DNA of 64,000 nt from Photobacterium sp. SKA34 (GCF_000153325.1 NZ_CH724145.1:1-64000); one strand, 5' to 3'; positions 1 to 9,987 are shown, counted from the first letter of the stretch. Notes: a model not told the origin generated them from the letters alone. A program made the numbers and translations.

Positions 1-71
1 ATTGGTAGACGCACCAGATTTAGGTTCTGGCGCCGCAAGGTGTGAGAGTTCAAGTCTCTTCTTCCGCACCA
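1..71 (+). tRNA. tRNA-Leu(UAG), 5' end cut by window
   Basis: This is the 3' part of a leucine tRNA. The first 14 bases of the gene lie outside the window. The anticodon stem CCAGA/TCTGG encloses loop TTTAGGT, giving anticodon UAG. A long variable arm, a T-loop TTCAAGT and an encoded CCA end are visible. It matches the two following copies except for one base in the 3' strand of the T-stem (T here, C in the others), which turns a G-C pair into a G-U wobble, so it should still fold. Confidence 0.93.
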
Positions 72-153
72 TTATTCTTTAGATCAGTTTTTACCAATTA
101 CTGATTTGAAAAATACAACTAGAGAAACAACAGTTATTCGTAACTGACAATAT

Positions 154-238
154 GCGGAAGTGGCGGAATTGGTAGACGCACCAGATTTAGGTTCTGGCGC
201 CGCAAGGTGTGAGAGTTCAAGTCTCTCCTTCCGCACCA
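154..238 (+). tRNA. tRNA-Leu(UAG), second copy
   Basis: This is a complete 85-base class II tRNA. The acceptor stem GCGGAAG pairs with CTTCCGC, the D-arm GGTAGACGCACC is present, the anticodon is UAG, the variable arm is long, and CCA is encoded. It lies 82 bases after the first copy with an identical spacer. In E. coli the tRNA cluster beside ubiF also includes a leucine tRNA, so the position is conserved. Confidence 0.97.
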
Positions 239-320
239 TTATTCTTTAGATCAGTTTTTACCAATTACTGATTTGAAAAATACAACTAGAGAAACAACAG
301 TTATTCGTAACTGACAATAT

Positions 321-405
321 GCGGAAGTGGCGGAATTGGTAGACGCACCAGATTTAGGTTCTGGCGCCGCAAGGTGTGAGAGTTCAAGTCTCTCCTTCCG
401 CACCA
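321..405 (+). tRNA. tRNA-Leu(UAG), third copy
   Basis: This 85-base gene is identical to the second copy. It is the last gene of the visible cluster and is followed within 10 bases by a strong intrinsic terminator. The three genes are probably cut from one precursor, since the spacers hold no obvious promoter. Confidence 0.97.
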
Positions 406-413
406 TATATTAG

Positions 414-440
414 AAACCCACTCTTTGAGTGGGTTTTCTT
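414..440 (+). terminator. Terminator of the tRNA-Leu cluster
   Basis: Stem AAACCCACTC (414-423) pairs with GAGTGGGTTT (427-436) around a 3-base loop and is followed by a T-rich run. This is a classic Rho-independent terminator for the tRNA transcript. Confidence 0.9.
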
Positions 441-473
441 TTATCTGGCGAAAATATGTTATTAGATAAAGAA

Positions 474-502
474 AAAGCCGAGAGACAATGTCTCTCGGCT
501 TT
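474..502 (-). terminator. Terminator downstream of ubiF
   Basis: Perfect 12-bp stem AAAGCCGAGAGA (474-485) with TCTCTCGGCTTT (491-502) and a 5-base loop. It lies 45 bases past the ubiF stop on the minus strand and separates ubiF from the converging tRNA cluster. Confidence 0.85.
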
Positions 503-546
503 CTGCATTTATTTATAATATTTCGTTATAAAAAACAAACCTTTAA

Positions 547-1707
547 CTAAAGACCCATAGCGTATTTCAATACTTGTTTTTTTATACCGGCAGCCCCATC
601 AGCTAAACGAAGCCCTGCATTACGAATAAACTTTAATGGCGCGATATTATTACTAAATGCTACATAGAAAAAATCCATCCCTGTTTGCATTACAAGGTTA
701 TCAGGACGACGACGACGTTGATATTTATCAAGTACCGAACTCTCAGCCCAATGCTCTCCTGCTGCTTCTATTTCTTGTAGTAAAACATCAACATCTTTAA
801 AGCCAAGATTCACACCTTGGCCTGCTAATGGGTTAATCGTATGAGCAGCATCACCTAATAAAACGACATTTGGCTTGTAATAGGTTTGTGCGTGACGGCG
901 TGTTAATGGAAAAGATCCATGATCAACCACACTGAACTCACCAAGCTCTTCAGGAAAAACGGCAGAGATCTCTGTCTGTAACTGTCCGGAAGTCATATGT
1001 GATAGGCGCCGAATGCGTTCAGGGCTGTCATACCATACTAACGAACCTTGATGTCCAGATAACGGTAAGAATGAACGAGGGCCTGCTGGCGTAAACTGCT
1101 GCCACGTAATATCTTGTTGCGGCAATGCTGTTTCTATATTAATGAGCATGCAGTGTTGACGGTAATCCCACGCAGTAATACCAATATCGGCTTGTTGGCG
1201 CACTTGAGAGTTAGCACCATCGGCACCAATTAATAACCGGCACTGTAGCTGTTGAGTATTTTCCAACTCAACGATATAGCCATTTTCAATCGGTGTTGTT
1301 GAAACCATTTTTGATGGACAATATAACGTCAAGTTATCGATATTGTCGAACTGCTGCCAAAGTGCAAGTTGCAACAGGCGGTTTTCAACAATATAGCCTA
1401 GTTGTTCTAATCCCATATCGTCAGCATTAAAGCGTGTACGACATTCTGGGGTTTCCCACGTTTCCAATCGTTTAAAAGGACACAAACGCATGTTGAGCAC
1501 CTCATTCCATGCGCCCAAGCGATCTAATAATGCAACGGAATGAGGCGAAATTGCGGAAACACGTAAATCCATCGGTTGTGTATTTGCAAAAGGTCGAGGT
1601 GCAAAGCCTTCTAATACGGCAACGTCTAAACCTAACTTCGCTAAGCCAAGCGCGGTTGCAGCCCCAACCATACCGCCACCTGCAACGATGACATCATACT
1701 GCTTCAT
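547..1707 (-). CDS. ubiF: UbiF-type ubiquinone hydroxylase
   Basis: A 386-residue FAD-dependent monooxygenase of the UbiF/UbiH family, which adds the last ring hydroxyl in aerobic ubiquinone synthesis (2-octaprenyl-3-methyl-6-methoxy-benzoquinol hydroxylase). The N-terminal dinucleotide-binding motif GGGMVGAATALG is at about residues 10-21, the middle motif LIGADGANSQVR near 159-170, and the flavin-ribityl motif GDAAHTINPLAGQGVNLGF near 286-304. The position between a tRNA cluster and miaB is as in E. coli. The assignment to UbiF rather than UbiH or VisC rests on this context and overall resemblance. The ATG at 1707 starts directly at the FAD fold, as expected for the family. Confidence 0.88.
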   Translation of the reverse strand: MKQYDVIVAGGGMVGAATALGLAKLGLDVAVLEGFAPRPFANTQPMDLRVSAISPHSVALLDRLGAWNEVLNMRLCPFKRLETWETPECRTRFNADDMGLEQLGYIVENRLLQLALWQQFDNIDNLTLYCPSKMVSTTPIENGYIVELENTQQLQCRLLIGADGANSQVRQQADIGITAWDYRQHCMLINIETALPQQDITWQQFTPAGPRSFLPLSGHQGSLVWYDSPERIRRLSHMTSGQLQTEISAVFPEELGEFSVVDHGSFPLTRRHAQTYYKPNVVLLGDAAHTINPLAGQGVNLGFKDVDVLLQEIEAAGEHWAESSVLDKYQRRRRPDNLVMQTGMDFFYVAFSNNIAPLKFIRNAGLRLADGAAGIKKQVLKYAMGL

Positions 1708-1870
1708 TATTTACCTACCTATTACGTTTAGGCTCATTATTTGGTTATAATCCACTAAAGCTATCATAGTAACTCTAATTGTATAAAAAATATTAATATA
1801 TAGGGAATGTCACTAAGATAAACATTCTTTTATTGTGCAATCACTTTAATAAGCAGGAAACAGCCTTACC

Positions 1871-2590
1871 ATGCTAAAACGCTTTTTTATTAAATTTCTT
1901 TTATTTATACTTTTGTTTCCTATATTTCTCGTGATTATTTTTAAATTTATTAATCCACCATTTTGGGGATGGGAAGTTAGCCGAATGCTATTTCCACCTC
2001 AAGGTTACCCTTCGCACACTCAACATGAGTGGGTTAATTTAGATAAAATATCAAAAAATATGCAGTTAGCGGTGATTGCTTCAGAAGATCAAACCTTTCC
2101 TGAACATCATGGTATTGACTTACAAGCGACACTGGCAGTATTAAGACACGAAGGTAAAAATGGGCCAGTGCGTGGCGCCAGTACTATTAGCCAACAAGCG
2201 GCTAAAAATATGTTTCTATTCCCAGTACACTCATATATTCGTAAAGGTATCGAATTATACTTCTCTTTATTGATGGAAATGGTTTGGGGAAAAGAGCGTA
2301 TTCTTGAAGTTTATCTAAATATTATTGAATTTGGTCCTGGTATTTATGGTGTCGAAGCGGCCAGTGAACACTTTTTCCATATACCTGCCAGCCGACTCAG
2401 TGTCCAACAGGCAGCACAACTTGCCGCTGTACTACCGAACCCATATAAGATAAAAGCAGCACCAATGAGTAATTACGTCTATCAACGCTCTCTATGGATC
2501 CGCCGTCAAATGCGCCAACTTGGTATGGTAACGCTCAATAAAGTCTATAATGAACAATCACTTTTCAAATCGGTCACCATTTATCCATAG
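1871..2590 (+). CDS. mtgA: Monofunctional peptidoglycan transglycosylase MtgA
   Basis: A 239-residue GT51-family glycosyltransferase that polymerises lipid II into glycan strands at the outer face of the inner membrane. A single hydrophobic anchor spans about residues 5-27. Conserved GT51 motifs are visible: EDQTFPEHHG (catalytic Glu, near residue 73), GASTISQQAAKN (near 106) and the KERILEVYLN region (near 141-150). No penicillin-binding domain follows, so it is the monofunctional form, and its length fits the family. It is divergent from ubiF, with a 163-bp AT-rich spacer holding a TATAAT at 1746-1751 that may serve as a promoter element. Confidence 0.92.
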   Translation: MLKRFFIKFLLFILLFPIFLVIIFKFINPPFWGWEVSRMLFPPQGYPSHTQHEWVNLDKISKNMQLAVIASEDQTFPEHHGIDLQATLAVLRHEGKNGPVRGASTISQQAAKNMFLFPVHSYIRKGIELYFSLLMEMVWGKERILEVYLNIIEFGPGIYGVEAASEHFFHIPASRLSVQQAAQLAAVLPNPYKIKAAPMSNYVYQRSLWIRRQMRQLGMVTLNKVYNEQSLFKSVTIYP

Positions 2591-2750
2591 CTTGGAATAA
2601 ACCCACAATTTATTCAGGGTGGTGATGATCTGGTCAGAGCGAGTTTAAAGCAGTACAATACGCGGCTTGCTACAGGCGATTACTATCATATCCCCTGTCA
2701 GCCCGTAATCTGAATGTAATGAAATCAACACTACGAGCGAAGAGTTAGAG

Positions 2751-4178
2751 ATGGCGAAGAAACTGCTGATCAAAACCTGGGGCTGCCAGATGAACGAATA
2801 CGATTCATCTAAAATGGCAGATCTTCTTAATGCAGCTAATGGCTTTGAGTTAACCGAAATCCCAGAAGAAGCAGATGTTGTGCTACTTAACACCTGCTCG
2901 ATCCGTGAGAAGGCACAAGAGAAAGTTTTCCACCAGCTAGGCCGTTGGAAAAAATTAAAAGATAAGAAGCCTGATCTTGTTATCGGTGTCGGTGGTTGTG
3001 TAGCCACGCAAGAAGGTGACTCGATTCGTAAACGTGCACCGTATGTTGACGTAATCTTTGGCCCGCAAACACTTCACCGTTTGCCAGAGATGATTAAGCG
3101 TTCACAATCAAATGAAAAAACCGTTATGGATATCTCCTTCCCAGAAGTTGAGAAATTCGATAACTTGCCTGAGCCTCGTGCTGAAGGCGCAACAGCATTC
3201 GTATCTATTATGGAAGGCTGTTCTAAATACTGTACTTATTGCGTAGTACCTTATACTCGCGGTGAAGAAGTCAGCCGTCCATTAGATGACGTACTATTTG
3301 AAATTGCACAACTTGCAGAACAAGGTGTACGTGAAGTTAATCTACTAGGACAGAACGTTAATGCTTATCGTGGTCCGATGCACGATGGTGAAGTTGCCAG
3401 CTTTGCTGAATTGCTGCGTTTAGTGGCTGCCATTGATGGTATTGACCGTATTCGTTACACAACAAGTCATCCTATCGAATTTACTGATGATATTATTGAT
3501 GTGTATACAGATACGCCAGAATTAGTAAACTACTTACACTTACCAGTACAAAGTGGTTCAGATCGCATTCTAACGATGATGAAACGTCCTCATACGGTGT
3601 TAGAGTACAAATCTAAAATTCGTAAGTTACGTAAAGTGCGTCCTGATATCACCATGAGCTCAGACTTTATTGTCGCGTTCCCGGGTGAATCAGATCAAGA
3701 TTTTGAAGATACCATGAAGTTAATTCGTGATATCGATTTTGATATTAGTTACAGCTTTATCTTCTCACCACGTCCTGGTACACCAGCAGCTGATTACCCA
3801 TGTGATTTGTCTGAAGATGTGAAGAAAGAACGTTTATATGCGCTACAGCAACAAATAAACAGCCAAGCAATGAGACATGCACGTCAAATGCTAGACACTG
3901 AACAGCGTATTCTTGTCGAAGGTCCTTCACGTAAAAACGTAATGGAACTACGTGGCCGTACTGAAAACAACCGAATAGTAAACTTTGAAGGTTCTGCTGA
4001 TTTAATTGGTCAATTCGTCGATGTGAAAATTGTTGATGTATTTACCAACTCACTACGTGGCGAATTAGTTCGTACTGAAGCAGAAATGGATCTACGTGTT
4101 GCAATGTCACCTGCTGAAATGATTGCAAAAACACGTAAAGAAAATGAATTGGGTGTTGGCGTATATACACCAGAGTAA
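2751..4178 (+). CDS. miaB: tRNA methylthiotransferase MiaB
   Basis: A 475-residue radical-SAM enzyme that converts i6A37 to ms2i6A37 in tRNAs reading codons that start with U. The N-terminal methylthiotransferase domain carries the three cluster-binding cysteines (WGCQ near 12, NTCS near 49, GGCV near 83). The radical SAM motif CSKYCTYC has cysteines 157, 161 and 164, the same spacing as in E. coli MiaB. A C-terminal TRAM domain covers about 380-445. Start ATG 2751 gives the canonical beginning [17 protein letters not shown]. It precedes ybeZ-ybeY-corC-lnt as in enterics. Confidence 0.97.
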   Translation: MAKKLLIKTWGCQMNEYDSSKMADLLNAANGFELTEIPEEADVVLLNTCSIREKAQEKVFHQLGRWKKLKDKKPDLVIGVGGCVATQEGDSIRKRAPYVDVIFGPQTLHRLPEMIKRSQSNEKTVMDISFPEVEKFDNLPEPRAEGATAFVSIMEGCSKYCTYCVVPYTRGEEVSRPLDDVLFEIAQLAEQGVREVNLLGQNVNAYRGPMHDGEVASFAELLRLVAAIDGIDRIRYTTSHPIEFTDDIIDVYTDTPELVNYLHLPVQSGSDRILTMMKRPHTVLEYKSKIRKLRKVRPDITMSSDFIVAFPGESDQDFEDTMKLIRDIDFDISYSFIFSPRPGTPAADYPCDLSEDVKKERLYALQQQINSQAMRHARQMLDTEQRILVEGPSRKNVMELRGRTENNRIVNFEGSADLIGQFVDVKIVDVFTNSLRGELVRTEAEMDLRVAMSPAEMIAKTRKENELGVGVYTPE

Positions 4179-4249
4179 ACCGTTAGCTCTTGCTCTACAT
4201 TGGTAGGCATGTACGTTTTACCTGAGTACGTCTCCTGCCCTGAACCTAT

Positions 4250-4268
4250 GGCCGTCATCATGACGGCC
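4250..4268 (+). terminator. Hairpin between miaB and ybeZ
   Basis: Perfect inverted repeat GGCCGTCA (4250-4257) / TGACGGCC (4261-4268) with a 3-base loop and no T-run after it. It could attenuate or stabilise the message between miaB and the ybeZ operon rather than end it. Confidence 0.4.
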
Positions 4269-4285
4269 TTAATGAGAGGCAAACC

Positions 4286-5383
4286 TTGAGCAAAATAATT
4301 ACTGTAGAATTTCAACTTGAACCTGCTGATAACCAGCGCTTATCTAGTATTTGTGGCCCTTTCGATGACAATATCAAACAATTAGAGCGCCGATTAGGTG
4401 TTGAAATTAATCACCGTAGCAATAACTTTAGCGTCGTTGGAAAAAACTATTCCGTAGACGCTGCGACAAATATCATCAAAGATCTCTACGTAGATACAGC
4501 GCCTGTTCGTAACGTTATTCCAGATATTGAACCAGACCAAATTCATCTTGCGATTAAAGAATCTGGCGTATTAGAGCAAACAACTGAATCCTCGATCCCA
4601 TATGGTAAAGAAATTCACATCAAAACTAAAAAAGGTGTGATTAAACCGCGTACACCTAACCAAGCGCAATATATTGCCAATATGGTGACGCATGATATTA
4701 CCTTTGGTATTGGTCCTGCAGGTACGGGTAAAACTTACCTTGCGGTTGCCGCTGCAGTTGATGCATTAGAGCGTCAAGAGATCCGTCGTATTTTATTAAC
4801 ACGTCCAGCAGTAGAAGCTGGGGAAAAGTTAGGCTTCCTGCCTGGCGATCTAAGCCAAAAAGTCGATCCTTACTTACGTCCTCTCTATGATGCGCTATTT
4901 GAAATGTTAGGTTTTGAGCGTGTAGAAAAATTAATTGAACGAAATGTGATTGAAGTTGCTCCATTAGCATATATGCGTGGACGTACCCTTAATGATGCAT
5001 TTATTATCCTAGATGAAAGCCAGAACACCACAGTAGAACAGATGAAAATGTTTCTTACTCGTATTGGTTTTAATTCTCGTGCCGTGATCACAGGTGATGT
5101 GACGCAAATTGATTTACCTCGTGGCGCACGTTCAGGTCTACGTCATGCTATTGAAGTATTATCTGAAGTTGATGAGATCAGCTTTAATTTCTTCTTAGCC
5201 GATGATGTCGTTCGACATCCTGTGGTAGCACGTATTGTTCAAGCTTACGAAGTATGGGAAAGCGAAGACCAAAAACAACGTAAGCTTGCAGAACAACGCC
5301 GCAGGGCAGAGCAGGAAGCAAAAGAAGCGGCATTAGTTGCCGTCGCTACTGCGGCAAAGATAGAATCTGAAAAGAGTAATTAA
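4286..5383 (+). CDS. ybeZ: PhoH-like ATPase YbeZ
   Basis: A 365-residue PhoH-family ATPase that acts with YbeY in RNA and ribosome metabolism. An N-terminal KH-like segment (about 1-100) precedes the ATPase core, with Walker A GPAGTGKT at residues 143-150 and Walker B IILDESQN near 238-245. The tail after about 330 is rich in Lys, Glu and Ala and is probably disordered or coiled. The start is TTG at 4286 with GAGAGG 7 bases upstream, and this beginning aligns with E. coli YbeZ. Its stop overlaps the ybeY start, indicating translational coupling. Confidence 0.94.
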   Translation: MSKIITVEFQLEPADNQRLSSICGPFDDNIKQLERRLGVEINHRSNNFSVVGKNYSVDAATNIIKDLYVDTAPVRNVIPDIEPDQIHLAIKESGVLEQTTESSIPYGKEIHIKTKKGVIKPRTPNQAQYIANMVTHDITFGIGPAGTGKTYLAVAAAVDALERQEIRRILLTRPAVEAGEKLGFLPGDLSQKVDPYLRPLYDALFEMLGFERVEKLIERNVIEVAPLAYMRGRTLNDAFIILDESQNTTVEQMKMFLTRIGFNSRAVITGDVTQIDLPRGARSGLRHAIEVLSEVDEISFNFFLADDVVRHPVVARIVQAYEVWESEDQKQRKLAEQRRRAEQEAKEAALVAVATAAKIESEKSN

Positions 5384-5847
5384 TGGCTATTTACCTCGAT
5401 TTACAACACGCCACTGAGAGTCTGGATGGGTTACCGACAGAAGCGGAATTTCAACAGTGGTTAAATGCAGCCGTTATCCCTTTTCAAGCTGATGCAGAAG
5501 TCACGATCCGTTTAGTTGATGAAAAAGAGAGCCATACGCTAAACCTTGAGTATCGAGACAAAGATCGTCCAACAAATGTGTTATCTTTCCCATTTGAAGC
5601 GCCTCCTGGCGTTGAATTGGAATTGCTTGGCGATTTAATTATTTGTCGTCAAGTTGTAGAAAAAGAAGCACTTGAACAAAATAAGCCCCTAAAAGCACAC
5701 TGGGCACATATGGTTGTACATGGCAGTCTCCATCTGCTAGGTTATGATCATATTGAAGATGAAGAAGCTGAAGAAATGGAAAATTTGGAAACAGAAATCA
5801 TGCAAAACATGGGATTTGTTGACCCTTATATTTCAGAGAAGCAGTAA
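5383..5847 (+). CDS. ybeY: Endoribonuclease YbeY
   Basis: A 154-residue single-domain zinc metalloenzyme needed for 16S rRNA 3'-end maturation and ribosome quality control. The family motif [11 protein letters not shown] supplies three metal-binding histidines at about residues 111-121. The ATG overlaps the ybeZ stop (TAATG), matching the functional pairing of the two proteins. Length is typical. Confidence 0.96.
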   Translation: MAIYLDLQHATESLDGLPTEAEFQQWLNAAVIPFQADAEVTIRLVDEKESHTLNLEYRDKDRPTNVLSFPFEAPPGVELELLGDLIICRQVVEKEALEQNKPLKAHWAHMVVHGSLHLLGYDHIEDEEAEEMENLETEIMQNMGFVDPYISEKQ

Positions 5848-5858
5848 TCATTTATATC

Positions 5859-5882
5859 GCGATTCATCCATCGATGAATCGC
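5859..5882 (+). terminator. Intercistronic hairpin between ybeY and corC
   Basis: Perfect 10-bp stem GCGATTCATC (5859-5868) / GATGAATCGC (5873-5882) with a 4-base loop and no following T-run. It is more likely an RNA-stability or partial-termination element inside the operon than a full stop. Confidence 0.4.
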
Positions 5883-5933
5883 ATTCCGTGGCATCGTCCA
5901 CTTAGCTGACAAGCTATTTGCTGAAAGTAAATA

Positions 5934-6806
5934 ATGAACGAAGATAACTCTCCAACATCTGAAGGTCCGAGTAGAAAGTCCTTCTTTGAACGTATTGGCC
6001 AACTATTTCAAGGTGATCCACAAAACCGTGAAGAATTGGTTGAAGTTTTTCGAGATTCAGAAGAAAACGATCTAATCGACCATGACACTCGCGATATGCT
6101 TGAGGGTGTCATGGAAATTTCTGAAATGCGTGTTCGTGACATCATGATCCCACGTTCGCAAATGATCACGATTGAACGTTCTCAGAAGTTAGAAGATCTG
6201 ATTGATTTAATTGTTGAAGCCCAACACTCTCGTTACCCTGTTATCAGTGATGATAAAGACCACGTAGAAGGTATCTTACTTGCTAAAGATCTCCTGCGTT
6301 ATCTGCTTCCTGATAGCGAGCCTTTTGATATGGATAAAGTGCTACGCCCTGCCGTTGTGGTACCGGAAAGTAAGCGCGTTGACCGACTATTAAAAGAGTT
6401 CCGTGAAGAGCGTTACCACATGGCTATTGTGGTTGATGAGTTTGGTGGTGTTTCGGGCGTTATCACCATTGAAGATATTCTTGAACAAATCGTTGGCGAA
6501 ATTGAAGATGAATTCGATGACGAGGAAGAGCAAGATGTCCGTCAGTTAAGTAAACATACTTACGCGGTAAAAGCACTGACAACCATTGAAGATTTCAATG
6601 AACTATTCCAAACCTCATTCTGTGATGAAGAAGTCGATACTGTCGGCGGACTTGTCATGATGAACTTTGGTCACCTACCAACACGTGGTGAAGTTGTTGA
6701 AGTTAATGGTTACTCGTTTAAAGTGACTTCTGCCGATAACCGTCGTGTTATCCAGTTACAAGTAACGGTACCAGACGAAGCATTTCAACCGACTATTACT
6801 TCTTAA
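5934..6806 (+). CDS. corC: CorC/YbeX, CBS-domain protein
   Basis: A 290-residue cytosolic protein of the CorC/YbeX family, associated with magnesium/cobalt efflux and, with YbeY/YbeZ, ribosome maturation. A short acidic N-terminus is followed by two CBS domains (about 65-125 and 130-190; motifs MIPRSQM and [12 protein letters not shown]) and a C-terminal CorC/HlyC domain (about 205-285). An acidic linker [13 protein letters not shown] sits near 197-210. It is 2 bases from lnt, so the two are cotranscribed. Confidence 0.93.
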   Translation: MNEDNSPTSEGPSRKSFFERIGQLFQGDPQNREELVEVFRDSEENDLIDHDTRDMLEGVMEISEMRVRDIMIPRSQMITIERSQKLEDLIDLIVEAQHSRYPVISDDKDHVEGILLAKDLLRYLLPDSEPFDMDKVLRPAVVVPESKRVDRLLKEFREERYHMAIVVDEFGGVSGVITIEDILEQIVGEIEDEFDDEEEQDVRQLSKHTYAVKALTTIEDFNELFQTSFCDEEVDTVGGLVMMNFGHLPTRGEVVEVNGYSFKVTSADNRRVIQLQVTVPDEAFQPTITS

Positions 6807-6808
6807 GA

Positions 6809-8362
6809 ATGACAAAAAAATCACTATTATCGTGGGGACAGCTGCTTGCAGCTGTGCCTGCCGGTGCAATTGCAACACTTTCTTTTGCACCTTATAACTA
6901 CTGGCTTCTCGCGCCATTATCTCTCATCGCTTTTTTCTTTTTACTCCAACATAAAACAGCCAAGCGTTCAGCCCTGATCGGCTTTCTGTATGGTTTGGGT
7001 ATGTTTGGTACTGGTATTAGTTGGGTACATGTCAGTATAGATAACTTTGGTGGTATGCCAAAGATTGCTAGTGTGTTCTTAATGGCACTGCTGATCAGCT
7101 ACTTAGCACTATATCCTGCGTTATATGGCTATCTCTACAATCGCTTTAATCGTGCTCGTCCTTTCCACCAGCTACTGTTAACCGGCCCTGTGATCTGGTT
7201 AATTTTAGACTGGATCCGTGGCTGGCTATTTACGGGCTTTCCATGGCTATGGATGGGTTACAGCCAAATTGATACCCCCTTGGCCGCTATTGCGCCAATT
7301 TTCGGTGTTGAAGGTATTACCCTTTCCTTAGTGCTTACTTCCGGTGCAATTGTTGCTGCGATAACCTACCGTAATTGGAAACCATTACTGATCCCTATCA
7401 TCATTATTGGTTTATCATTCTGGGCAGGAAAAGCACAATGGGTGAAACCTGATCCTAAACACAGCGTATCCGTCGCTTTAATTCAAGGCAATATTCCTCA
7501 AGACCAAAAATGGCTGCCGAGCCAACGTTGGCCAACCTTGATGAAATATATGGATCTCACCCGAGAAAATTGGGGTTCAGACCTTATTATTTGGCCTGAA
7601 GCTGCAATCCCTGCACTCGAAGCACATATTCCTGTTTTTTTACAAGGCTTAGATGATGCAGCCCGTGCCAATAACAGCACGGTGATCACCGGTATTCTTG
7701 ATCAAAAAACTGATGGTCAGTTCTTCAACAACATCTTAACTCTTGGTGTGGATGCTGATGGTCCGTATAACTACGACACAGCAACACGATACAGTAAGCA
7801 TCACCTACTCCCATTTGGTGAGTTTGTGCCGTTTGGTGATTTATTGCGACCTATTGCACCATTCTTTAACTTGCCAATGTCATCATTTAGCCGTGGAGCT
7901 TATGTACAACCGAATATTCAAGCTCATGGTTATTCAATAGCACCGGCATTATGTTATGAGGTGGCATTTAGTGAGCAAATGCGTGAGAACATTACCAATC
8001 ACACTGAAATGCTACTAACGCTTTCCAATGATGCATGGTTTGGTCATTCTATTGGTCCTTTCCAGCATATGGAAATAGCCCAAATGCGCGCATTAGAGTT
8101 AGGTAAACCACTTTTACGCGCAACCAATACAGGTATTACTGCGGTCGTTGATTATAAGGGTATAATCACTAAAAAATTACCTCAGTTTATCACTGGCGTA
8201 CTAAAAGCAACGGTGGTCCCAACAATAGGTATGACACCTTATACCACCCTTGGTAGTTGGCCTTTATATTTCTATAGCTTGTGGGCTTTCGCGTTATCTT
8301 GGATCCTTATCCGGCGTCAACGTGGACATTTCCGTGACACACGGACATTAGAAACAGAATAA
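6809..8362 (+). CDS. lnt: Apolipoprotein N-acyltransferase Lnt
   Basis: A 517-residue inner-membrane enzyme that adds the third acyl chain to lipoproteins, which is needed for their outer-membrane sorting. Several transmembrane segments fill about residues 10-210. The periplasmic nitrilase-like domain (about 220-480) carries the Glu-Lys-Cys triad at about E264 (WPEAAIP), K330 (YSKHHLLPFGE) and C382 (LCYEVAFSE). A final hydrophobic segment lies near the C-terminus. It is the last gene of the operon and is followed by a strong terminator. Confidence 0.96.
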   Translation: MTKKSLLSWGQLLAAVPAGAIATLSFAPYNYWLLAPLSLIAFFFLLQHKTAKRSALIGFLYGLGMFGTGISWVHVSIDNFGGMPKIASVFLMALLISYLALYPALYGYLYNRFNRARPFHQLLLTGPVIWLILDWIRGWLFTGFPWLWMGYSQIDTPLAAIAPIFGVEGITLSLVLTSGAIVAAITYRNWKPLLIPIIIIGLSFWAGKAQWVKPDPKHSVSVALIQGNIPQDQKWLPSQRWPTLMKYMDLTRENWGSDLIIWPEAAIPALEAHIPVFLQGLDDAARANNSTVITGILDQKTDGQFFNNILTLGVDADGPYNYDTATRYSKHHLLPFGEFVPFGDLLRPIAPFFNLPMSSFSRGAYVQPNIQAHGYSIAPALCYEVAFSEQMRENITNHTEMLLTLSNDAWFGHSIGPFQHMEIAQMRALELGKPLLRATNTGITAVVDYKGIITKKLPQFITGVLKATVVPTIGMTPYTTLGSWPLYFYSLWAFALSWILIRRQRGHFRDTRTLETE

Positions 8363-8370
8363 GATACTCA

Positions 8371-8403
8371 AAAAGGTGAAGCTTTAAACTTCACCTTTTT
8401 TTT
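8371..8403 (+). terminator. Terminator after lnt
   Basis: Stem AAAAGGTGAAG (8371-8381) / CTTCACCTTTT (8389-8399), 7-base loop, T-run continuing to 8403. It closes the ybeZ-ybeY-corC-lnt transcript. Confidence 0.92.
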
Positions 8404-8520
8404 AATCACATGATATGTTGAGTTGAATAACCCAGCTAATATCAATAGAACACTTGATAATAAGAACCTATGATTCGTAAGGCTTCTCTTGGTACTTACG
8501 CAACCAACAAGGATCAGATA

Positions 8521-9246
8521 ATGAAAGCGATACATAAACTATTTGTAACCTTATGTACCTGTGCCATGATGCTAGGCTCAACATCTGCATTAGCACAAGA
8601 TAGCGATACAAAAGTCGCATTAGATCATTTTTACCAATCCCCGCAAACACAACCTTTCTTTAACTCAGCCTATGGCTATGCGGTTTTTCCATCTGTCGGT
8701 AAGGGTGGTTTTTGGGTTGGCGGTGCTTACGGTAAGGGCGTTGTCTTTAAAGCGAATAAAGCCACTGGGTTTGCAAAACTCTTTCAAGTTTCTATTGGCT
8801 TACAATTCGGGGGGCAAGCTTACAGCGAGATTCTGTTTTTCCAAGATAAGCGAGCCTATGACAATTTCGTCAGCGGCAGTTTTGAGCTAGATGCCCAAGC
8901 ATCAGCAGTCGCTATTGATGAAGGTGCATCCGCAAAAGCCGGAACCGCAGGTGCTGGTGCCGGTTCTAATGGTAATTATGCAACAAAAAGTTACATCAAT
9001 GGCGTAGCGATTTTCACTAAAGCGAAAGGCGGTGCTATGGTTGAAGCATCATTGGCTGGACAAAAATTCACTTTCGAACCAATGACAGAAGCAACTCGTA
9101 AAGTTAAAGGTTACGATAAAGACGTTCCCAAAGCGCTTCAACAGCCAGCAAAACAGAAACAGCAAAAACCCGCTGCAACGTTAACTCAACCTCAAGATGA
9201 TTCTGCTGTAGTGGTTGATACTATCGAGCGCCCTGACGATTTTTAA
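8521..9246 (+). CDS. YSC84/SYLF-domain secreted protein
   Basis: A 241-residue predicted periplasmic or surface protein. The N-terminus has a signal peptide ending near SALAQ (about residue 26). Residues about 35-190 resemble the YSC84/SYLF lipid-binding domain (GYAVFPSVGKGGFWVGGAYG and GGQAYSEILFF). An Ala/Gly-rich stretch and a Gln/Lys-rich tail follow. The start is set at ATG 8521 because AAGGATCAGATA lies just upstream and it opens directly with the signal peptide; the longer reading frame from 8470 would bury it. The cellular role is unknown; bacterial SYLF proteins bind lipid. Confidence 0.8.
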   Translation: MKAIHKLFVTLCTCAMMLGSTSALAQDSDTKVALDHFYQSPQTQPFFNSAYGYAVFPSVGKGGFWVGGAYGKGVVFKANKATGFAKLFQVSIGLQFGGQAYSEILFFQDKRAYDNFVSGSFELDAQASAVAIDEGASAKAGTAGAGAGSNGNYATKSYINGVAIFTKAKGGAMVEASLAGQKFTFEPMTEATRKVKGYDKDVPKALQQPAKQKQQKPAATLTQPQDDSAVVVDTIERPDDF

Positions 9247-9275
9247 CACCTAAGCATAACGATTTATTCTAAAAT

Positions 9276-9305
9276 AAAAAACGCAGCCTATTCGCTGCGT
9301 TTTTA
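9276..9305. terminator. Bidirectional terminator
   Basis: Stem ACGCAGC (9281-9287) / GCTGCGT (9294-9300) flanked by an A-run and a T-run, so it can work in both directions. It separates the YSC84 gene from the converging zinc-ribbon gene. Confidence 0.88.
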
Positions 9306-9333
9306 TTTCAACATCAATACAATATACCGAAGA

Positions 9334-9816
9334 TTAAGGCTCTAAAGGCTGACGATTAAACTCTTCACAACCACATTTTATACATGGTTCAATGCGCGTG
9401 ACATGAGTAATCGTTTGTTGGTAACCACATTTTTCACAAACTAAGTGACCCAGACCTACAAGCTCACCAGCACGATACACTCCTTTGTGTTTAATATCCT
9501 CCATCACTTCAATCCACTCCAATTGTGTTTTATCTGTGATCTCAGCAAGGTGTCGCCATACTGTTTCACTCACCAATAGGTAGAAAGGACTTTCTTTGAA
9601 CGGTTCGGGGCTATTTTTCACTTCATCACTGAAGGTTTTTAAATCACTTTTTAAATATGCTTCGATCAGTGCAAGTTCATCTTTGGTCATATCGCTGGCG
9701 GCTTTACCATACAGTTCAGTCGTCTCAATAAACTTCTTAAGCTCTTGTGGGCTATTCTTTAATGTCTCTGTTACTTTTTTTAATAGCGCTTCGTAATGTG
9801 CTTTTTGCTGAGTCAT
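9334..9816 (-). CDS. ybeL: YbeL-like zinc-ribbon protein
   Basis: A 160-residue protein of the YbeL (DUF1451) family, found next to leuS as in E. coli. The first about 110 residues are helical and charged. The C-terminus has a zinc ribbon with CEKCGY and CIKCGCEEF near residues 129-154. The start is placed at ATG 9816 because AGGAGAAACATC precedes it, giving MTQQKAHYEALLKK; the extra upstream codons to 9912 have no such support. Its biochemical role is not known. Confidence 0.85.
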   Translation of the reverse strand: MTQQKAHYEALLKKVTETLKNSPQELKKFIETTELYGKAASDMTKDELALIEAYLKSDLKTFSDEVKNSPEPFKESPFYLLVSETVWRHLAEITDKTQLEWIEVMEDIKHKGVYRAGELVGLGHLVCEKCGYQQTITHVTRIEPCIKCGCEEFNRQPLEP

Positions 9817-9987
9817 GATGTTTCTCCTTAGCCTATATTGACTAAAAGCGTGCTGAAATACCGCCAAATACAAGATTAAAGGTATCGAATTGCCTTCAGC
9901 TATTGTTGACACCTTTACCTTTGGTTATTCTATGTCGATTAATTTTAATGTGTTTATATTAAACTCACAAAATCCCGGATGTCATCG

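Larger units (their letters stand above)
1..405 (+). repeat. Tandem 167-bp tRNA-plus-spacer repeat
   Basis: A tRNA-Leu gene (85 bp) plus an 82-bp spacer is repeated with period 167. The spacers at 72-153 and 239-320 are identical. The array may extend to the left of the window. It looks like recent duplication by unequal crossing-over kept uniform by recombination. Confidence 0.9.

Noticed and set aside
2645..3007. Minus-strand reading frame opposite miaB, and many similar antisense frames inside leuS, hsdR, mrdA, purM and others.
   Set aside because: They overlap well-supported genes, lack ribosome-binding sites and look like low-complexity shadow translations.
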